From Mongoliibacter ruber (GTDB lineage: Bacteria; Bacteroidota; Bacteroidia; Cytophagales; Cyclobacteriaceae), in contig NZ_PVTR01000003.1 of the NCBI RefSeq assembly GCF_003003005.1, forward strand, positions 170,890-234,889: a stretch of 64,000 nt of DNA, written 5' to 3'. The translations under genes were made by a program, and so were the position numbers. The notes beneath the pieces are model-generated. The model had not been told where the DNA came from, searched no databases, and was given only the letters and a program-made list of their open reading frames with translations. Below, in pieces: positions 1-9,742 of the stretch (the stretch's first letter is position 1; every line of letters begins with the position of its first letter).

Positions 1-999
<999 letters not shown>

Positions 1000-1527
1000 T
1001 TAAAGATTAAGTTCCCCCTCTCGGGAATCGTCTACGCTTCCCCCGCCAAGGGCATTAATCAGGACTTTTATTCCTGCAATGGTGTTGCCATGTTTATTGT
1101 CCCAATAATATCCACTTTCAGGAATAAACTGTATTACTGAAACTGAGGGATCTTCTTTTCCCTCCGGAAACCAGGCCTTCAAAGTAGGATCCCAAAGTTC
1201 TTCAATTTTAGCCCTGTCTTTACTCACTACTGCATGTCCATTGAGCTCTAAAAAATCAGAATGAGAAGAGCCTTGAAAATAAAGGGTGACGTTTGTATCC
1301 TTGGCAATCTCCATATTTTTCACACTATCAGCCGCACTTAAAAACCATACATGACCAACTTCATCTGTTTTTTGTACTGCCATTGGTCTGGACTTATGAG
1401 CATTGCTCAGGTTGGCTCGGGTGACAAAAAAGCAAGACCCTCCTTTGTCAATAAGTTTTCTCATTTTATCTATTGCGTCCTTTTCGATCAGGTTGTTTTG
1501 GTGACTTTCTTTTTTTTGTGTTTCCAT
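1000..1527 (-). CDS. Pyridoxamine 5'-phosphate oxidase-like general stress protein
   Basis: A 175-residue protein of the FMN-binding split-barrel superfamily, resembling the general stress protein 26 group. Visible family features are an N-terminal helix, a strand KGGSCFFVTR, SRPMAVQ, the block VGHVWFLSAADS and TNVTLYFQGSSHSDFLELNG, which form the flavin-binding barrel. A C-terminal segment PESGYYWDNKHGN is typical of this subgroup. It has no signal peptide, so it is cytoplasmic. It lies 11 bases downstream of the small Rho_N-type gene and is probably co-transcribed with it. The substrate is unknown; members bind flavin or F420-like cofactors. It should not be assumed to make pyridoxal phosphate. 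Confidence 0.85.
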   Translation of the reverse strand: METQKKESHQNNLIEKDAIDKMRKLIDKGGSCFFVTRANLSNAHKSRPMAVQKTDEVGHVWFLSAADSVKNMEIAKDTNVTLYFQGSSHSDFLELNGHAVVSKDRAKIEELWDPTLKAWFPEGKEDPSVSVIQFIPESGYYWDNKHGNTIAGIKVLINALGGGSVDDSREGELNL

Positions 1528-1538
1528 TTTTAAATTGT

Positions 1539-1787
1539 TTAGTTATTCCTCAAGGCTTTGATGAGCTCCTTTTTAGTCATTTTGCTTCTACCTGTAATGC
1601 CTACTTTTTTTGCTTGTTGATAGAGATCTTCTTTGGAGCGGTCTTCGTAATCCTCAGCCTCTCCTCCCTTTTTCCCCGAATTGGGGTCATTGGCGATACG
1701 GGCTGCTTTTTGCTTGCTCATGCCTTTTTCTCTGAGCGCTTCGTACTGTTCATCATTTTTGACGCTTGGGCCATGGTCTTTAGCCAT
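1539..1787 (-). CDS. Small protein with Rho termination factor N-terminal-like domain
   Basis: An 82-residue, highly charged protein. The N-terminal half (KNDEQYEALREKGMSKQKAA, then ARIANDP) resembles small DUF7218/KGG-like stress proteins. The C-terminal half (YEDRSKEDLYQQAKKVGI, then SKMTKKELIKAL) is a SAP/Rho_N-like helix-extended-loop-helix that usually binds nucleic acid. It is first in a two-gene unit with the flavin split-barrel protein, 11 bases apart. Such small proteins are commonly stress-induced; a DNA- or RNA-binding role is inferred from the domain only. Confidence 0.8.
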   Translation of the reverse strand: MAKDHGPSVKNDEQYEALREKGMSKQKAARIANDPNSGKKGGEAEDYEDRSKEDLYQQAKKVGITGRSKMTKKELIKALRNN

Positions 1788-1969
1788 AAGAATGTTGTTT
1801 TGGGTTAAAAATCAATATGCTTTCACCGTTCACCTCTTCATTTTTCAGAGAAGGAGTTGTTCGGTTTAGCAATTACTTTCAAGCAAGGTGCCAAAAGAGG
1901 AGGTTTAAAAAATAGAGCTAAGTGAAATAGGGTTTAAGGCAATGAAGTTTATAGTTTCACAGTTTGATC

Positions 1970-2926
1970 TTATACCTTTTTTTTATCAAACTCCACGTAC
2001 TTAAATGTATGCGAGCCATCCTCAAAAAGCTCAAAGAACCCATATCCGTTGTCTGTGAATTCATAGGGAGTATCTCCCCACCAATTGCCTGAAACAGCTC
2101 CCGAACAGTGATAATGAACATCATTATAAACCAGTGTCTCTACCAAATGAATATGTCCACTGATGCAAACCTTGACATTTTTGTGTTGGTTAAAAAGATA
2201 AGTCAAAGATTTGGCGTCCGTGTGCATCCATGCTCCTGGCACAACCCAATTGCCAGATTGGGCATTGTCCCCATCCAGGAAAGGCGTTGCTCCTAAAATG
2301 GGGATATGGGAAATGATCAAGATTGGTTTCTCGGGAGAAATATTGTTGAGCCTCTGTTCCAACCAGTCCCTTTGTTCTGGGTCAAGTTTGGCAGTATACC
2401 AAGACCCGTCGTCCTTCTTGTGCGTACTGTCCAAGACAATGAATTGCCAGCCATTTGATTGAAAATCATAATATGGTTTTTCCATGCCATGTTCACTTAA
2501 AGCCCATGCTTTTTCAGCAAAAACCTCGCCTTCTGCTGCTGCCCCCCACACATCATGATTGCCTATACAATGATGAAATTTCAAATCAGGATATTCAGAC
2601 CTTATTTTCCTCCATACAGCCCACTGCGCTTCCACATTCTCCATATTTTCTCCCAAAGCATCCATAATGACATCACCCCCATTGACAAAAAAATCTACAG
2701 GCTCTTCATTTGCCAAGATCGCATCTATGCATTTTCTCAGGCCCTTTTCAGGCTCAACTCCAGGTTTGAGATGCATATCAGTCAAAAAGGCAAACCTCAA
2801 CACGGGGATTTTCTTTGTTTGGTGGAAAACATTGGCTTCAGCTGAGTTTACGGACAGCATTCCTGCACCAACAGTTCCCAAGCCCATGACTTTGAGAAGG
2901 TTCCTACGTGTGAGTTTCTTTTTCAT
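1970..2926 (-). CDS. Tat-exported calcineurin-like metallophosphoesterase
   Basis: A 318-residue metallophosphoesterase with a twin-arginine leader (KKLTRRNLLKVMG followed by a hydrophobic stretch and AEA), so it is exported folded. The metal-binding motifs are all present in order: TDMH (D50, H52), GGD (D85), GNHD (N123, H124), SHIP and GHIH. This is the dinuclear metal centre of the family. The Trp-rich stretch VSGNWWGDTP near the C-terminus is seen in relatives annotated as cyclic nucleotide or nucleotide phosphodiesterases, but substrate cannot be set from sequence. It is a single gene, divergent from the Gfo/Idh gene at 3338. Confidence 0.88.
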   Translation of the reverse strand: MKKKLTRRNLLKVMGLGTVGAGMLSVNSAEANVFHQTKKIPVLRFAFLTDMHLKPGVEPEKGLRKCIDAILANEEPVDFFVNGGDVIMDALGENMENVEAQWAVWRKIRSEYPDLKFHHCIGNHDVWGAAAEGEVFAEKAWALSEHGMEKPYYDFQSNGWQFIVLDSTHKKDDGSWYTAKLDPEQRDWLEQRLNNISPEKPILIISHIPILGATPFLDGDNAQSGNWVVPGAWMHTDAKSLTYLFNQHKNVKVCISGHIHLVETLVYNDVHYHCSGAVSGNWWGDTPYEFTDNGYGFFELFEDGSHTFKYVEFDKKKV

Positions 2927-3337
2927 AAATTGGATAGAAGTTTAGGACACAATAAGATTTTCAGAAAGGATTTTGATGAATTGAAAGTAAAACATTGGAG
3001 GTCAATTGTTCTTTGGCTTTGTGATAAAATTCAAGCTTTTATAAATTAAGTTTATTCACTCAAGATAATAACTTTTTAATTTCAACTTCTACAAAGGGAC
3101 TCCTCGTTGAGTAGAAATGGTTTCAAAAACCAATTTTTCAGCATAAAAACAAAAGCCTGCAGACATGTCAATATGTTATGCAAACCTTTCCGTGGATTTC
3201 ACTGCCTTTCCTCCGAAATTATAGAAAAGAGAAGTAGATTAACAAAATAATTTCTACGCCAGGTCCTTGAAGGCCAACATGGCTTAGGATTTTGGATACC
3301 CAGAAAACCTTTTGTAACACACCTTAATAACCAAAAC
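2927..3337. other. Divergent intergenic region, nothing recognised
   Basis: A 411-base AT-rich spacer between the divergently transcribed metallophosphoesterase and Gfo/Idh genes. It must contain both promoters, but I found no convincing promoter pair, RNA or gene in it. Confidence 0.4.
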
Positions 3338-4762
3338 ATGTCCTCCAATCGTAGAGACTTTCTGAAAACCGGAGCCACAGCCGCCCTAGGCCTGTCGAGC
3401 TTCACTTTGATTTCGCCATCTGTTTTAGGCAAATCCATGGGCTATATAGCTCCTTCTGACAAGGTCAACTTGGCCTGTGTAGGAATCGGTAATCGAGGAA
3501 ATGAAATAATCAAGGCACTGAATGAAACCGGTCTTTGTAATATCGTGGCTCTTTGCGATGTTGATATGGGCGCAAGTCAGACTTTAGAAGTCATGAACAT
3601 GTTCCCAAATGCAAAAAAATACCAAGACTTCCGTAAAATGTTTGACGAAATAGGCGGTGAATTTGATGCGGTAAGTATTGCCACACCGGACTTTTCCCAC
3701 TTCCCTGTGACCATGATGGCATTGGCAGAAGGAAAACATGTCTATGTAGAAAAGCCCATGGCCCGCACATTCCAAGAAGTAGACCTGATGATAGCAGCTG
3801 CTAAGAAATACCCAAAGCTTGCCACCCAAATGGGTAATCAAGGTCATTCCGAAGCCAACTATTTCCAGTTTAAAACCTGGGAAGAAGCAGGTATCATCAA
3901 AGATGTTACGGCCATTACAGCCCACATGAACATGAGACGGCGCTGGCATGGATGGGATCCTAACATATCCCGAAATCCTCCTGCCGAACCTATCCCCTCT
4001 ACTATGGATTGGGATGTATGGTTGAGTCAGGCGCAACCTCAAGGTTACCACAAAGACCTTCACAATGGGCAATGGCGCTGCTGGTATGATTTCGGTATGG
4101 GCGCACTGGGTGACTGGGGGGCACACATAATTGATACTGCACATGAATTTTTGGATTTAGGCTTGCCTTATGAAATCAATCCGGTGAGATTAAGCGGTCA
4201 TAACTCCTTCTTCTACCCCATGTCCACTACACTTGAATTCAAATTTCCTGAGCGTGGAGCAATGCCACCCCTTACCATCACTTGGTATGATGGCATGGAT
4301 AACATCCCTGCAGTACCAGATGGCTATGGTGTCTCCGAACTTGACCCAAACATCCCTCCACCGAGTGATGGCAGGATTCAACCAGCAAGACTCAATCCTG
4401 GAAAAATTATTTACAGTAAAGAATTGACTTTCAAAGGAGGATCACACGGAAGCACGCTTTCGATCATTCCTGAAGAGAAAGCCATGGAATGGGAATCAAA
4501 ACTTCCAGAGGTACCCGAGAGCCCTTCCAATCACTTTGCAAATTTCCTAAAAGCATGCAAGGGAGAAGAAAAGACAAGGTCTCCATTTGAAATTGCAGGG
4601 CCTTTAAGTCAGGTATTTTGCCTAGGAGTGATGGCACAACAAATGGGCGTAAAACTGGAGTTTGACAGAGAAACTAGACAAATCATCAATAACCCTCTGG
4701 CCAATCAGGTATTGGCAGGTATGCCACCGAGGAGAGGTTGGGAGGAGTTTTATAGGGTGTAG
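3338..4762 (+). CDS. Gfo/Idh/MocA family oxidoreductase, Tat-exported
   Basis: A 474-residue NAD(P)-dependent oxidoreductase-fold protein. It starts with a Tat leader (NRRDFLKTGATAALGLSS), so it should act in the periplasm. The Rossmann motif follows (GIGNRG near residue 50), and the family's EKP motif is seen in VYVEKPMARTF. The C-terminal part contains the Gfo/Idh alpha/beta domain with Trp-rich loops. Exported members are abundant in Bacteroidota, often near sugar utilisation genes, and include glycoside hydrolases of family GH109. This one lacks a sugar operon around it, so the substrate is unknown. A second, less similar paralogue is at 10396. Confidence 0.9.
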   Translation: MSSNRRDFLKTGATAALGLSSFTLISPSVLGKSMGYIAPSDKVNLACVGIGNRGNEIIKALNETGLCNIVALCDVDMGASQTLEVMNMFPNAKKYQDFRKMFDEIGGEFDAVSIATPDFSHFPVTMMALAEGKHVYVEKPMARTFQEVDLMIAAAKKYPKLATQMGNQGHSEANYFQFKTWEEAGIIKDVTAITAHMNMRRRWHGWDPNISRNPPAEPIPSTMDWDVWLSQAQPQGYHKDLHNGQWRCWYDFGMGALGDWGAHIIDTAHEFLDLGLPYEINPVRLSGHNSFFYPMSTTLEFKFPERGAMPPLTITWYDGMDNIPAVPDGYGVSELDPNIPPPSDGRIQPARLNPGKIIYSKELTFKGGSHGSTLSIIPEEKAMEWESKLPEVPESPSNHFANFLKACKGEEKTRSPFEIAGPLSQVFCLGVMAQQMGVKLEFDRETRQIINNPLANQVLAGMPPRRGWEEFYRV

Positions 4763-4933
4763 AACTTGAAATCAAAATGCAATAGACTTTTCTCTACTCA
4801 AAGACAATTGCAGACTGGTATTAAAGCCTGAAAGCTTATACATAAACCGAATTATAAAGTAAAAACCACTGGAAATCAATCCAGTGGCTTTTACTAATTG
4901 TGAAAAGGTATTAATGATCGCCCTTTGTCTCAG

Positions 4934-5698
4934 TTAGTTTAGAATTATTTTCAAAACAATATAGAAAATAGAAGGACAAAGCAGGCATCCCAACCCGGTA
5001 TAGAAAGTAGCGGTCACCGCACCATAAGGAACAAGTTTGGGATCGGTGGCAGCCAAACCGGCGGCAACCCCACTGGAGGTGCCCATTAACCCTCCATAGG
5101 CCATAGCAGATTCGGGACTGTTCAAATGGATTCTTTTAGCCACCATTGGCGTAAGTATGGTCACCACAATGGTTTTTACCACACCGGTAGCAATGCTCAA
5201 TGCAATGACATCAGAAGAAGCGCCGACAGCAGCCCCTGTTACCGGGCCTACAATATAGGTGCAGGCACCTGCGCCTATTGTACAAAGGCTTGCCGCATCC
5301 CTATAACCCCACACAAAGGCCAAAACTACCCCTATGAAAAAGAAAAATAGAATACCCAGAAACAATGAAACCATACCCAATAGTCCCGCTCTTTTGACAA
5401 GATAAATACTGGCCCCCATAGCAGTGGCTACAATGGCAAAATCACGGAACATTGCGCCGCCAAGGAAGCCCACCCCTTTAAATATCTGGATATCCGACAG
5501 GCCTTTTTCGCCCCCGGTAATTACCCCTCCTAAATAACCCAATACCAATCCAAAGAAAATCGCAATTGCAGAACCCGGTATTTTTCCTTTGAGAACTTTT
5601 TTGGAGATGACATCTGATACTAATACAATCAGACCGATTACCAAAAAGCCAAAAACCAAACCGTTTTTTTCAATCAAATTGAGCAGTATTTCCATCAA
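4934..5698 (-). CDS. madM: Malonate transporter subunit MadM
   Basis: A 254-residue, very hydrophobic protein with about seven to eight membrane segments, matching the MadM half of the two-component malonate carrier first described in Malonomonas rubra. Gly/Ala-rich helices such as GAGACTYIVGPVTGAAVG and MGTSSGVAAGLAATDPK are typical of the family. It overlaps the end of madL by 29 bases, so the pair is translationally coupled. The start used is the first of two adjacent Met codons. It is the last gene of the matB-madL-madM operon, and its role as malonate importer is supported by that context. Confidence 0.88.
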   Translation of the reverse strand: MMEILLNLIEKNGLVFGFLVIGLIVLVSDVISKKVLKGKIPGSAIAIFFGLVLGYLGGVITGGEKGLSDIQIFKGVGFLGGAMFRDFAIVATAMGASIYLVKRAGLLGMVSLFLGILFFFFIGVVLAFVWGYRDAASLCTIGAGACTYIVGPVTGAAVGASSDVIALSIATGVVKTIVVTILTPMVAKRIHLNSPESAMAYGGLMGTSSGVAAGLAATDPKLVPYGAVTATFYTGLGCLLCPSIFYIVLKIILN

Positions 5699-6056
5699 TT
5701 TTAGGGCTGAAATTTTTGATAATCATTGGAAAAATAAAGAAACAAACCACTACGGGAATGGAACCTGCAGCTATAGCCAATGTTCCAGCGGAAACAGCAG
5801 ATTTCACGTTGAGGCTGGCAGCCATAGCGATGACAACCGGAATATATAGCTTATTCCAAAAGTCCATTCCTGACTCCATTTCATAAGTCAACAGGCTGTT
5901 TTTGACAAACCAATTTTTGAGCAACATGAGTATGATCATGGCAAATCCCACCCCTCCTACATTGGCATCAATGCCTATCAATAAACCCAAGATCTCCCCT
6001 ATCCATTGGCCAAGCAGGTAAGCAAGAGCCAGTAAAGCAACTCCATAAATATTCAT
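5670..6056 (-). CDS. madL: Malonate transporter subunit MadL
   Basis: A 128-residue membrane protein with about four hydrophobic segments, matching the MadL subunit of the MadLM malonate:sodium symporter. It opens with a membrane helix (MNIYGVALLALAYLLGQWIG) and contains the conserved loop GIDANVGGVGFAM. It lies 10 bases after the acyl-CoA synthetase gene and overlaps madM by 29 bases, so three genes form one transcription unit. MadL and MadM are both needed for transport in the characterised system. Confidence 0.88.
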   Translation of the reverse strand: MNIYGVALLALAYLLGQWIGEILGLLIGIDANVGGVGFAMIILMLLKNWFVKNSLLTYEMESGMDFWNKLYIPVVIAMAASLNVKSAVSAGTLAIAAGSIPVVVCFFIFPMIIKNFSPKIDGNTAQFD

Positions 6057-6066
6057 AAGGGATTTT

Positions 6067-7542
6067 TTAAAAGAGTTTTTTCAAATCATTTTTGGTCACC
6101 TTACCCATGGCATTCCGGGGAAGGTCCTGGACAATCAAATACTTTCTTGGCGTTTTGTAGGCAGGTAATCGTTCCCGCATCCATAGATTCAATGCTTCCG
6201 AATGAAGATCGCTAGTGGGAACAATGGCTGCGGCGACTATTTCACCCCATTCTTCATCAGGTATTCCGATAACCCCACAGTCTTTGACCCCTGGGTATGT
6301 TCTCAGGATTTCCTCAATTTCAAGGGCAGAAATTTTATAGCCTCCGGATTTAATGATATCTACCGAATCACGCCCGAGAATCTTAAAGTAGCCGACATCC
6401 ATAATGGCTATATCACCTGTTCGAAACCAACCGTCACTGGTAAAGGCTTTTTGGGTCGCTTCAGGTTTTCCCCAGTATGCTTTGAACACATTTGGACCCT
6501 TTACCTGAATTTCACCGGGCTGGTCAAGGGACTGGATTTCATCGGATTCATTGCATATTCTGATTTCTACACCAGGTAAAGCCTGGCCGATATGTCCTGC
6601 CCGCCTTTCTCCTGTATATGGATTACTGATTGCCATTCCAATCTCTGTCATACCGTACCGCTCCAATAAATAATGGTCGGATATGCTGTGCCATTTTTCC
6701 ATTACCGAAACAGGCAGGGCGGCAGAGCCGGAAACCATCAACCTGAATTTTTTAAGACAATTAGAGATTTCCGATCGCTCGCTTTCAGATAATGTCTCAT
6801 AATGTGCTATCAATTTAAAATAAATCGTGGGGACAGCCATAAAAACATTGACATGACCTTTTTTGAAAATTTCAAAAACCTTAGCAGCATCAAAATGGGA
6901 TAAAAATTCTACAACAGCACCTGACCATAGGGCACAGGAATTGACATTAATGATGCCATGAACGTGGTGCAGAGGGAGAATGGATAAGGTGTAATCATCT
7001 TGACTCCATTTCCAAGCTTCTACCAAAGTACTGATCTGAGCCTCGATGTTTTCATGGGTGGTCAATACCCCTTTGGGAAGGTTGGTGGTTCCGCTGGTGT
7101 AAAGGATCATGGCACCACGATCTGTACTGATTTCAGGCAATTCCCTATTGCCCAAGGATCTAAAATCTTGTGTGCTAATAAACCTAATGCTTTGGTCTTC
7201 TTTATAAGGAGCAAGGATTTTCTCAAATTCAGGAGCTACGACTAAAATGTCGGCCTTAGTGTCTTCAATGACATATTGGAGTGAAGGGAAGGGATAAGTT
7301 GTGCAAAGGGGCACAGCAATACCCCCTGCTCTCCAGATACCCCATTGTACAGACAGGTATTCCATAGACGGGGGAACCATAAAAGCTATCCTAGCCTGAT
7401 TTAAATCATTTGCATTGCCCAATAAGCATGACGCTACTTCCTGACTTCGATCTAAAAGATCTTTGTAAGTAAACACTCCATTATTGTCAATTACTGCGGT
7501 TTTTTGTGGGAATTTGAGGGCATTTTGGATTAAAGTTAACAT
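6067..7542 (-). CDS. matB: Malonyl-CoA synthetase-type acyl-CoA ligase
   Basis: A 491-residue ANL-superfamily adenylating enzyme expected to convert malonate, ATP and CoA to malonyl-CoA. Motifs in order are the ATP-binding loop LYTSGTTNLPKGVLTTH, ERYGMTEIGMAISNPYTG, GWFRTGDIA, GRDSVDIIKSGGYKISALEI and the C-terminal catalytic Lys in PRNAMGKVTK. The stretch MTEIGMA...NPYTGERRAGHIG closely resembles malonyl-CoA synthetases of the MatB/ACSF3 group rather than general fatty acid ligases. It is first in an operon with madL and madM. No malonyl-CoA decarboxylase (matA) is present nearby. Substrate is inferred from motif likeness plus transporter linkage. Confidence 0.87.
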   Translation of the reverse strand: MLTLIQNALKFPQKTAVIDNNGVFTYKDLLDRSQEVASCLLGNANDLNQARIAFMVPPSMEYLSVQWGIWRAGGIAVPLCTTYPFPSLQYVIEDTKADILVVAPEFEKILAPYKEDQSIRFISTQDFRSLGNRELPEISTDRGAMILYTSGTTNLPKGVLTTHENIEAQISTLVEAWKWSQDDYTLSILPLHHVHGIINVNSCALWSGAVVEFLSHFDAAKVFEIFKKGHVNVFMAVPTIYFKLIAHYETLSESERSEISNCLKKFRLMVSGSAALPVSVMEKWHSISDHYLLERYGMTEIGMAISNPYTGERRAGHIGQALPGVEIRICNESDEIQSLDQPGEIQVKGPNVFKAYWGKPEATQKAFTSDGWFRTGDIAIMDVGYFKILGRDSVDIIKSGGYKISALEIEEILRTYPGVKDCGVIGIPDEEWGEIVAAAIVPTSDLHSEALNLWMRERLPAYKTPRKYLIVQDLPRNAMGKVTKNDLKKLF

Positions 7543-7806
7543 AGATAAATAGAAGGTGAGAGACTGGCTTTGTTTTGAAAATAGTTCTAATTAATCAAAC
7601 ATTCTTATATCTATTTGATTCTTTTTTTTGAATGGTAATACTTTTCAAATTGAGATGAATTTCTGAATTACCAGTGATGGATATCTTACAATCCTTACTA
7701 TATCTATAAAATTGAGTTGAAAATGAGAAAATAAAGCCTAGGACGGGTGCTTCAAAGGTTATTTTTGGGACATATATCCTTAAATCTATTTAGCTTTCAA
7801 AACAAA

Positions 7807-8457
7807 TTAAAAACTGCTAACCGCCTCAGCAATTGGTTCTGATCCATCCAAAATATCAAAGTAGGCATTAGAGGCCACACCTGACTCAAGCACCTCGACA
7901 AGGGTCAGCGCTACATTTTCTCTGGATATTTCACCCTTTTTATTTAGGTGTTTTGCCGCTTCGATTTTATTACTTCCAGATTTATCAATCAAAGCACCTG
8001 GACGGACAATGGTATAATGGACACCACTGGCTTTAAGATATTCGTCAGCATTATGTTTGGCTTTCAGATAATGGTGGATGTCGGAATCAGGGTCAGGGTT
8101 TTCTGTTCCCATAGCGCTAAGCATCACGTATTTTTGGACCCCATGTTTTTTGGCATGCTCTATACTCTTTTTGGCACCATCCTGATCAACGGTTATGGTT
8201 TTATCCTTTCCTGTAGAGCCTCCAGAACCTGCTGCGAAGACAACCCGATCAATCCCTTCAAAGGCAGAATCAAAATCCTTTTCCAAATCGCCTAGAACTG
8301 TTTTGATTCCTTTCTTTTGAAAAAAGTCTTCCTGATCCTTGTTTCTGATCATAGCCACTGGTTGGTAAGTTTTGGAATCTTTAAGCAGATCGCAAACAAT
8401 CTGCCCGGTTTTGCCATGTGCTCCGATTATCAAAGTTTGTTGTTTTTGGTTGGTCAT
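7807..8457 (-). CDS. NAD(P)-binding atypical short-chain dehydrogenase
   Basis: A 216-residue single-domain Rossmann protein of the atypical SDR group (YwnB/YhfK-like, NmrA-related). The dinucleotide motif is IIGAHGKTGQIV at the N-terminus, followed by VFAAGSGG, a KYVMLSAMG strand and YTIVRPGAL. There is no classical SDR Tyr-x-x-x-Lys catalytic pair in the usual place, although YLKAKHNADEYLK is close to one, as in other atypical members. It is cytoplasmic, monocistronic, and of unknown substrate. Confidence 0.86.
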   Translation of the reverse strand: MTNQKQQTLIIGAHGKTGQIVCDLLKDSKTYQPVAMIRNKDQEDFFQKKGIKTVLGDLEKDFDSAFEGIDRVVFAAGSGGSTGKDKTITVDQDGAKKSIEHAKKHGVQKYVMLSAMGTENPDPDSDIHHYLKAKHNADEYLKASGVHYTIVRPGALIDKSGSNKIEAAKHLNKKGEISRENVALTLVEVLESGVASNAYFDILDGSEPIAEAVSSF

Positions 8458-8593
8458 AGTTTTAAAATTTTAAGTGTAAAAAGATTTAAGCCGGCCAAAA
8501 GTTATCTTGAAACTTCACCGGGATACCTATTAGTATACTGACTGCAGGTGATAAGGTTATTTGTTTGGGAGGGGGGATCAATTTTCAGGGACA

Positions 8594-8743
8594 CTAAAGA
8601 AGGCTTTCAATTCCTGAATCGGATGTACATTTATGAAGCAACACAAAATTATGATCATCAAACCTTCTCAAAGGATCGTCTGAGTGCCTAACACAATACT
8701 TGTTAAAATTCTCCGAATAAAGAATATAGATGTAAAAAGTCAT
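8594..8743 (-). pseudogene. Decayed GIY-YIG endonuclease gene fragment
   Basis: Reading from the ATG at 8741-8743, 49 codons give MTFYIYILYSENF and then KYCVRHSDDPLRRFDDHN before drifting to a stop at 8594. This aligns to the start of the GIY-YIG gene at 9858-10070, but the Tyr and Gly of the second half-motif are lost (CVRH instead of YIGH) and the C-terminal half is gone. The first 13 codons lie in the 89-bp perfect repeat while the rest is clearly diverged. The fragment is therefore a hybrid: fresh 5' end, old decayed body. It marks the left end of the tRNA-Asn islet. Confidence 0.7.
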
Positions 8744-8793
8744 ATCTAAAAATGCAAAAAGCCCTGCATTTCTGCAAGGCTTATGCTCCCCCT
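8705..8793. repeat. 89-bp perfect direct repeat, left copy
   Basis: Identical over 89 bases to 10032-10120. The copy contains the last 8 bases of the tRNA-Asn gene (discriminator included), a terminator hairpin and the first 13 codons of a GIY-YIG gene. The two copies bracket the zeta-like gene pair, with 1327 bases from copy to copy. Sequence diverges at once outside both ends. Confidence 0.95.
8756..8780 (-). terminator. Orphan copy of the tRNA-Asn terminator
   Basis: Minus-strand hairpin with an 8-bp stem (one G-U pair, arms 8761-8768 and 8773-8780) followed by five T. It is a duplicate of the tRNA-Asn terminator at 10083-10107, but no tRNA is attached to it here. Confidence 0.6.
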
Positions 8794-8951
8794 ATAAACG
8801 ATAGTTGCAACCGGAGTAGGGTATTTTTGGTTTTAAAAGAAGTAATGAAGGAGTTGACTAAGTAATACTTTCACTCAGTAAGGTTGTAAGAAGTATTCTC
8901 ACCAATGTTATCTTCATGGATTGGGTAAAATGATGATTAGATAGTAAAGTG

Positions 8952-8959
8952 TATATTTG
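8952..8959 (+). promoter_or_regulatory. Possible -7 promoter element of the zeta-like gene
   Basis: TATATTTG matches the Bacteroidota -7 consensus TAnnTTTG and ends 6 bases before the ATG at 8966. If used, the transcript would be almost leaderless. No TTG was found at the expected spacing upstream, so support is partial. Confidence 0.35.
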
Positions 8960-8965
8960 TATTGA

Positions 8966-9541
8966 ATGAAGAAACTTTACATCATAGCAGGTTGTAATGG
9001 AGCAGGTAAAACTACTGCTTCCTATACCATTTTGCCTGAAATCCTGAACTGTAAAGAATTTGTGAATGCGGATGAAATTGCAAAAGGAATTTCTCCTTTC
9101 CAACCAGAAAAAGCGGGTATTGAAGCGGGAAGGTTCATGTTGAAAAGAATCAAAAAGTTATTAGAGTCAGGGGAAAATTTTGCTTTTGAAACCACGCTTT
9201 CTACAAGGAGTTATGTGCAATTTGTTGAAAGAGCAAAGGAATTAAATTATCAGGTAACCTGTTTGTTTTTTTGGTTAGATTCCGATGACTTGGCTGTTTC
9301 AAGGGTAGCAAGGCGAGTAAAAGAGGGCGGACATCATATACCTGAAGATGTTATCAGGAGAAGATATAAAAGCGGTCTTGAGAATTTTTTCAGATTATTT
9401 CTGCCCAAAGTGGATAACTGGTTATTTGTAAATAATTCTGGAGACACTTATGAAATAATGGCAGAAGGAGGGGTTAATGACGTCACAATTAATAACAAAG
9501 AATTGTGGGAAGGTTTAAAACAAAAATATTATGGAGACTAA
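8966..9541 (+). CDS. Zeta-toxin-like P-loop kinase
   Basis: A 191-residue P-loop protein of the small zeta-toxin/AAA type. Walker A is AGCNGAGKTT (residues 8-17), followed by VNADEIAKGISPF, where D/E resemble the substrate and catalytic region of zeta toxins, FAFETTLSTRSY and a lid segment RVARRVKEGGHHIPEDVIRRRY. Characterised zeta toxins phosphorylate UDP-N-acetylglucosamine or related nucleotide sugars; this short group is less well studied. Its end overlaps the start of a 63-codon gene by 11 bases, so the two are translationally coupled. The pair sits inside the tRNA-Asn islet, between two GIY-YIG copies. A toxin-antitoxin role is inference from family and context. Confidence 0.82.
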   Translation: MKKLYIIAGCNGAGKTTASYTILPEILNCKEFVNADEIAKGISPFQPEKAGIEAGRFMLKRIKKLLESGENFAFETTLSTRSYVQFVERAKELNYQVTCLFFWLDSDDLAVSRVARRVKEGGHHIPEDVIRRRYKSGLENFFRLFLPKVDNWLFVNNSGDTYEIMAEGGVNDVTINNKELWEGLKQKYYGD

Positions 9542-9722
9542 AGAGCAACTAAAAGAGGAAAGAGACAAAATAGTTAAAGGGCTTGAAGAAGCTTATCGCA
9601 AGCTAGTGGAATTCAAAAAAGCGAAGAATAGTCCATTAGTTGTCGTGAGAAATGGTGAAATCATGGAGATTGACCCAAATGATGTACCATCAACTATTTT
9701 ATACAAACGTGGCCAAGGCTAA
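9531..9722 (+). CDS. Small partner of zeta-like protein, candidate antitoxin
   Basis: A 63-residue protein whose ATG overlaps the zeta-like gene by 11 bases. Residues 1-32 are a strongly charged predicted coiled coil (KEQLKEERDKIVKGLEEAY), and the rest (VVVRNGEIMEIDPNDVP) looks like a short beta-hairpin tail ending in GQG. I do not recognise a named family. The order toxin first, antitoxin second is the reverse of classical epsilon-zeta, but the overlap and size fit a two-gene toxin-antitoxin unit. Confidence 0.7.
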   Translation: METKEQLKEERDKIVKGLEEAYRKLVEFKKAKNSPLVVVRNGEIMEIDPNDVPSTILYKRGQG

Positions 9723-9742
9723 TTCCTTAAATTATATAACAT

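Noticed and set aside
3584-4144. 186-residue minus-strand frame in the Gfo/Idh gene
   Set aside because: Antisense shadow of a gene with clear motifs.
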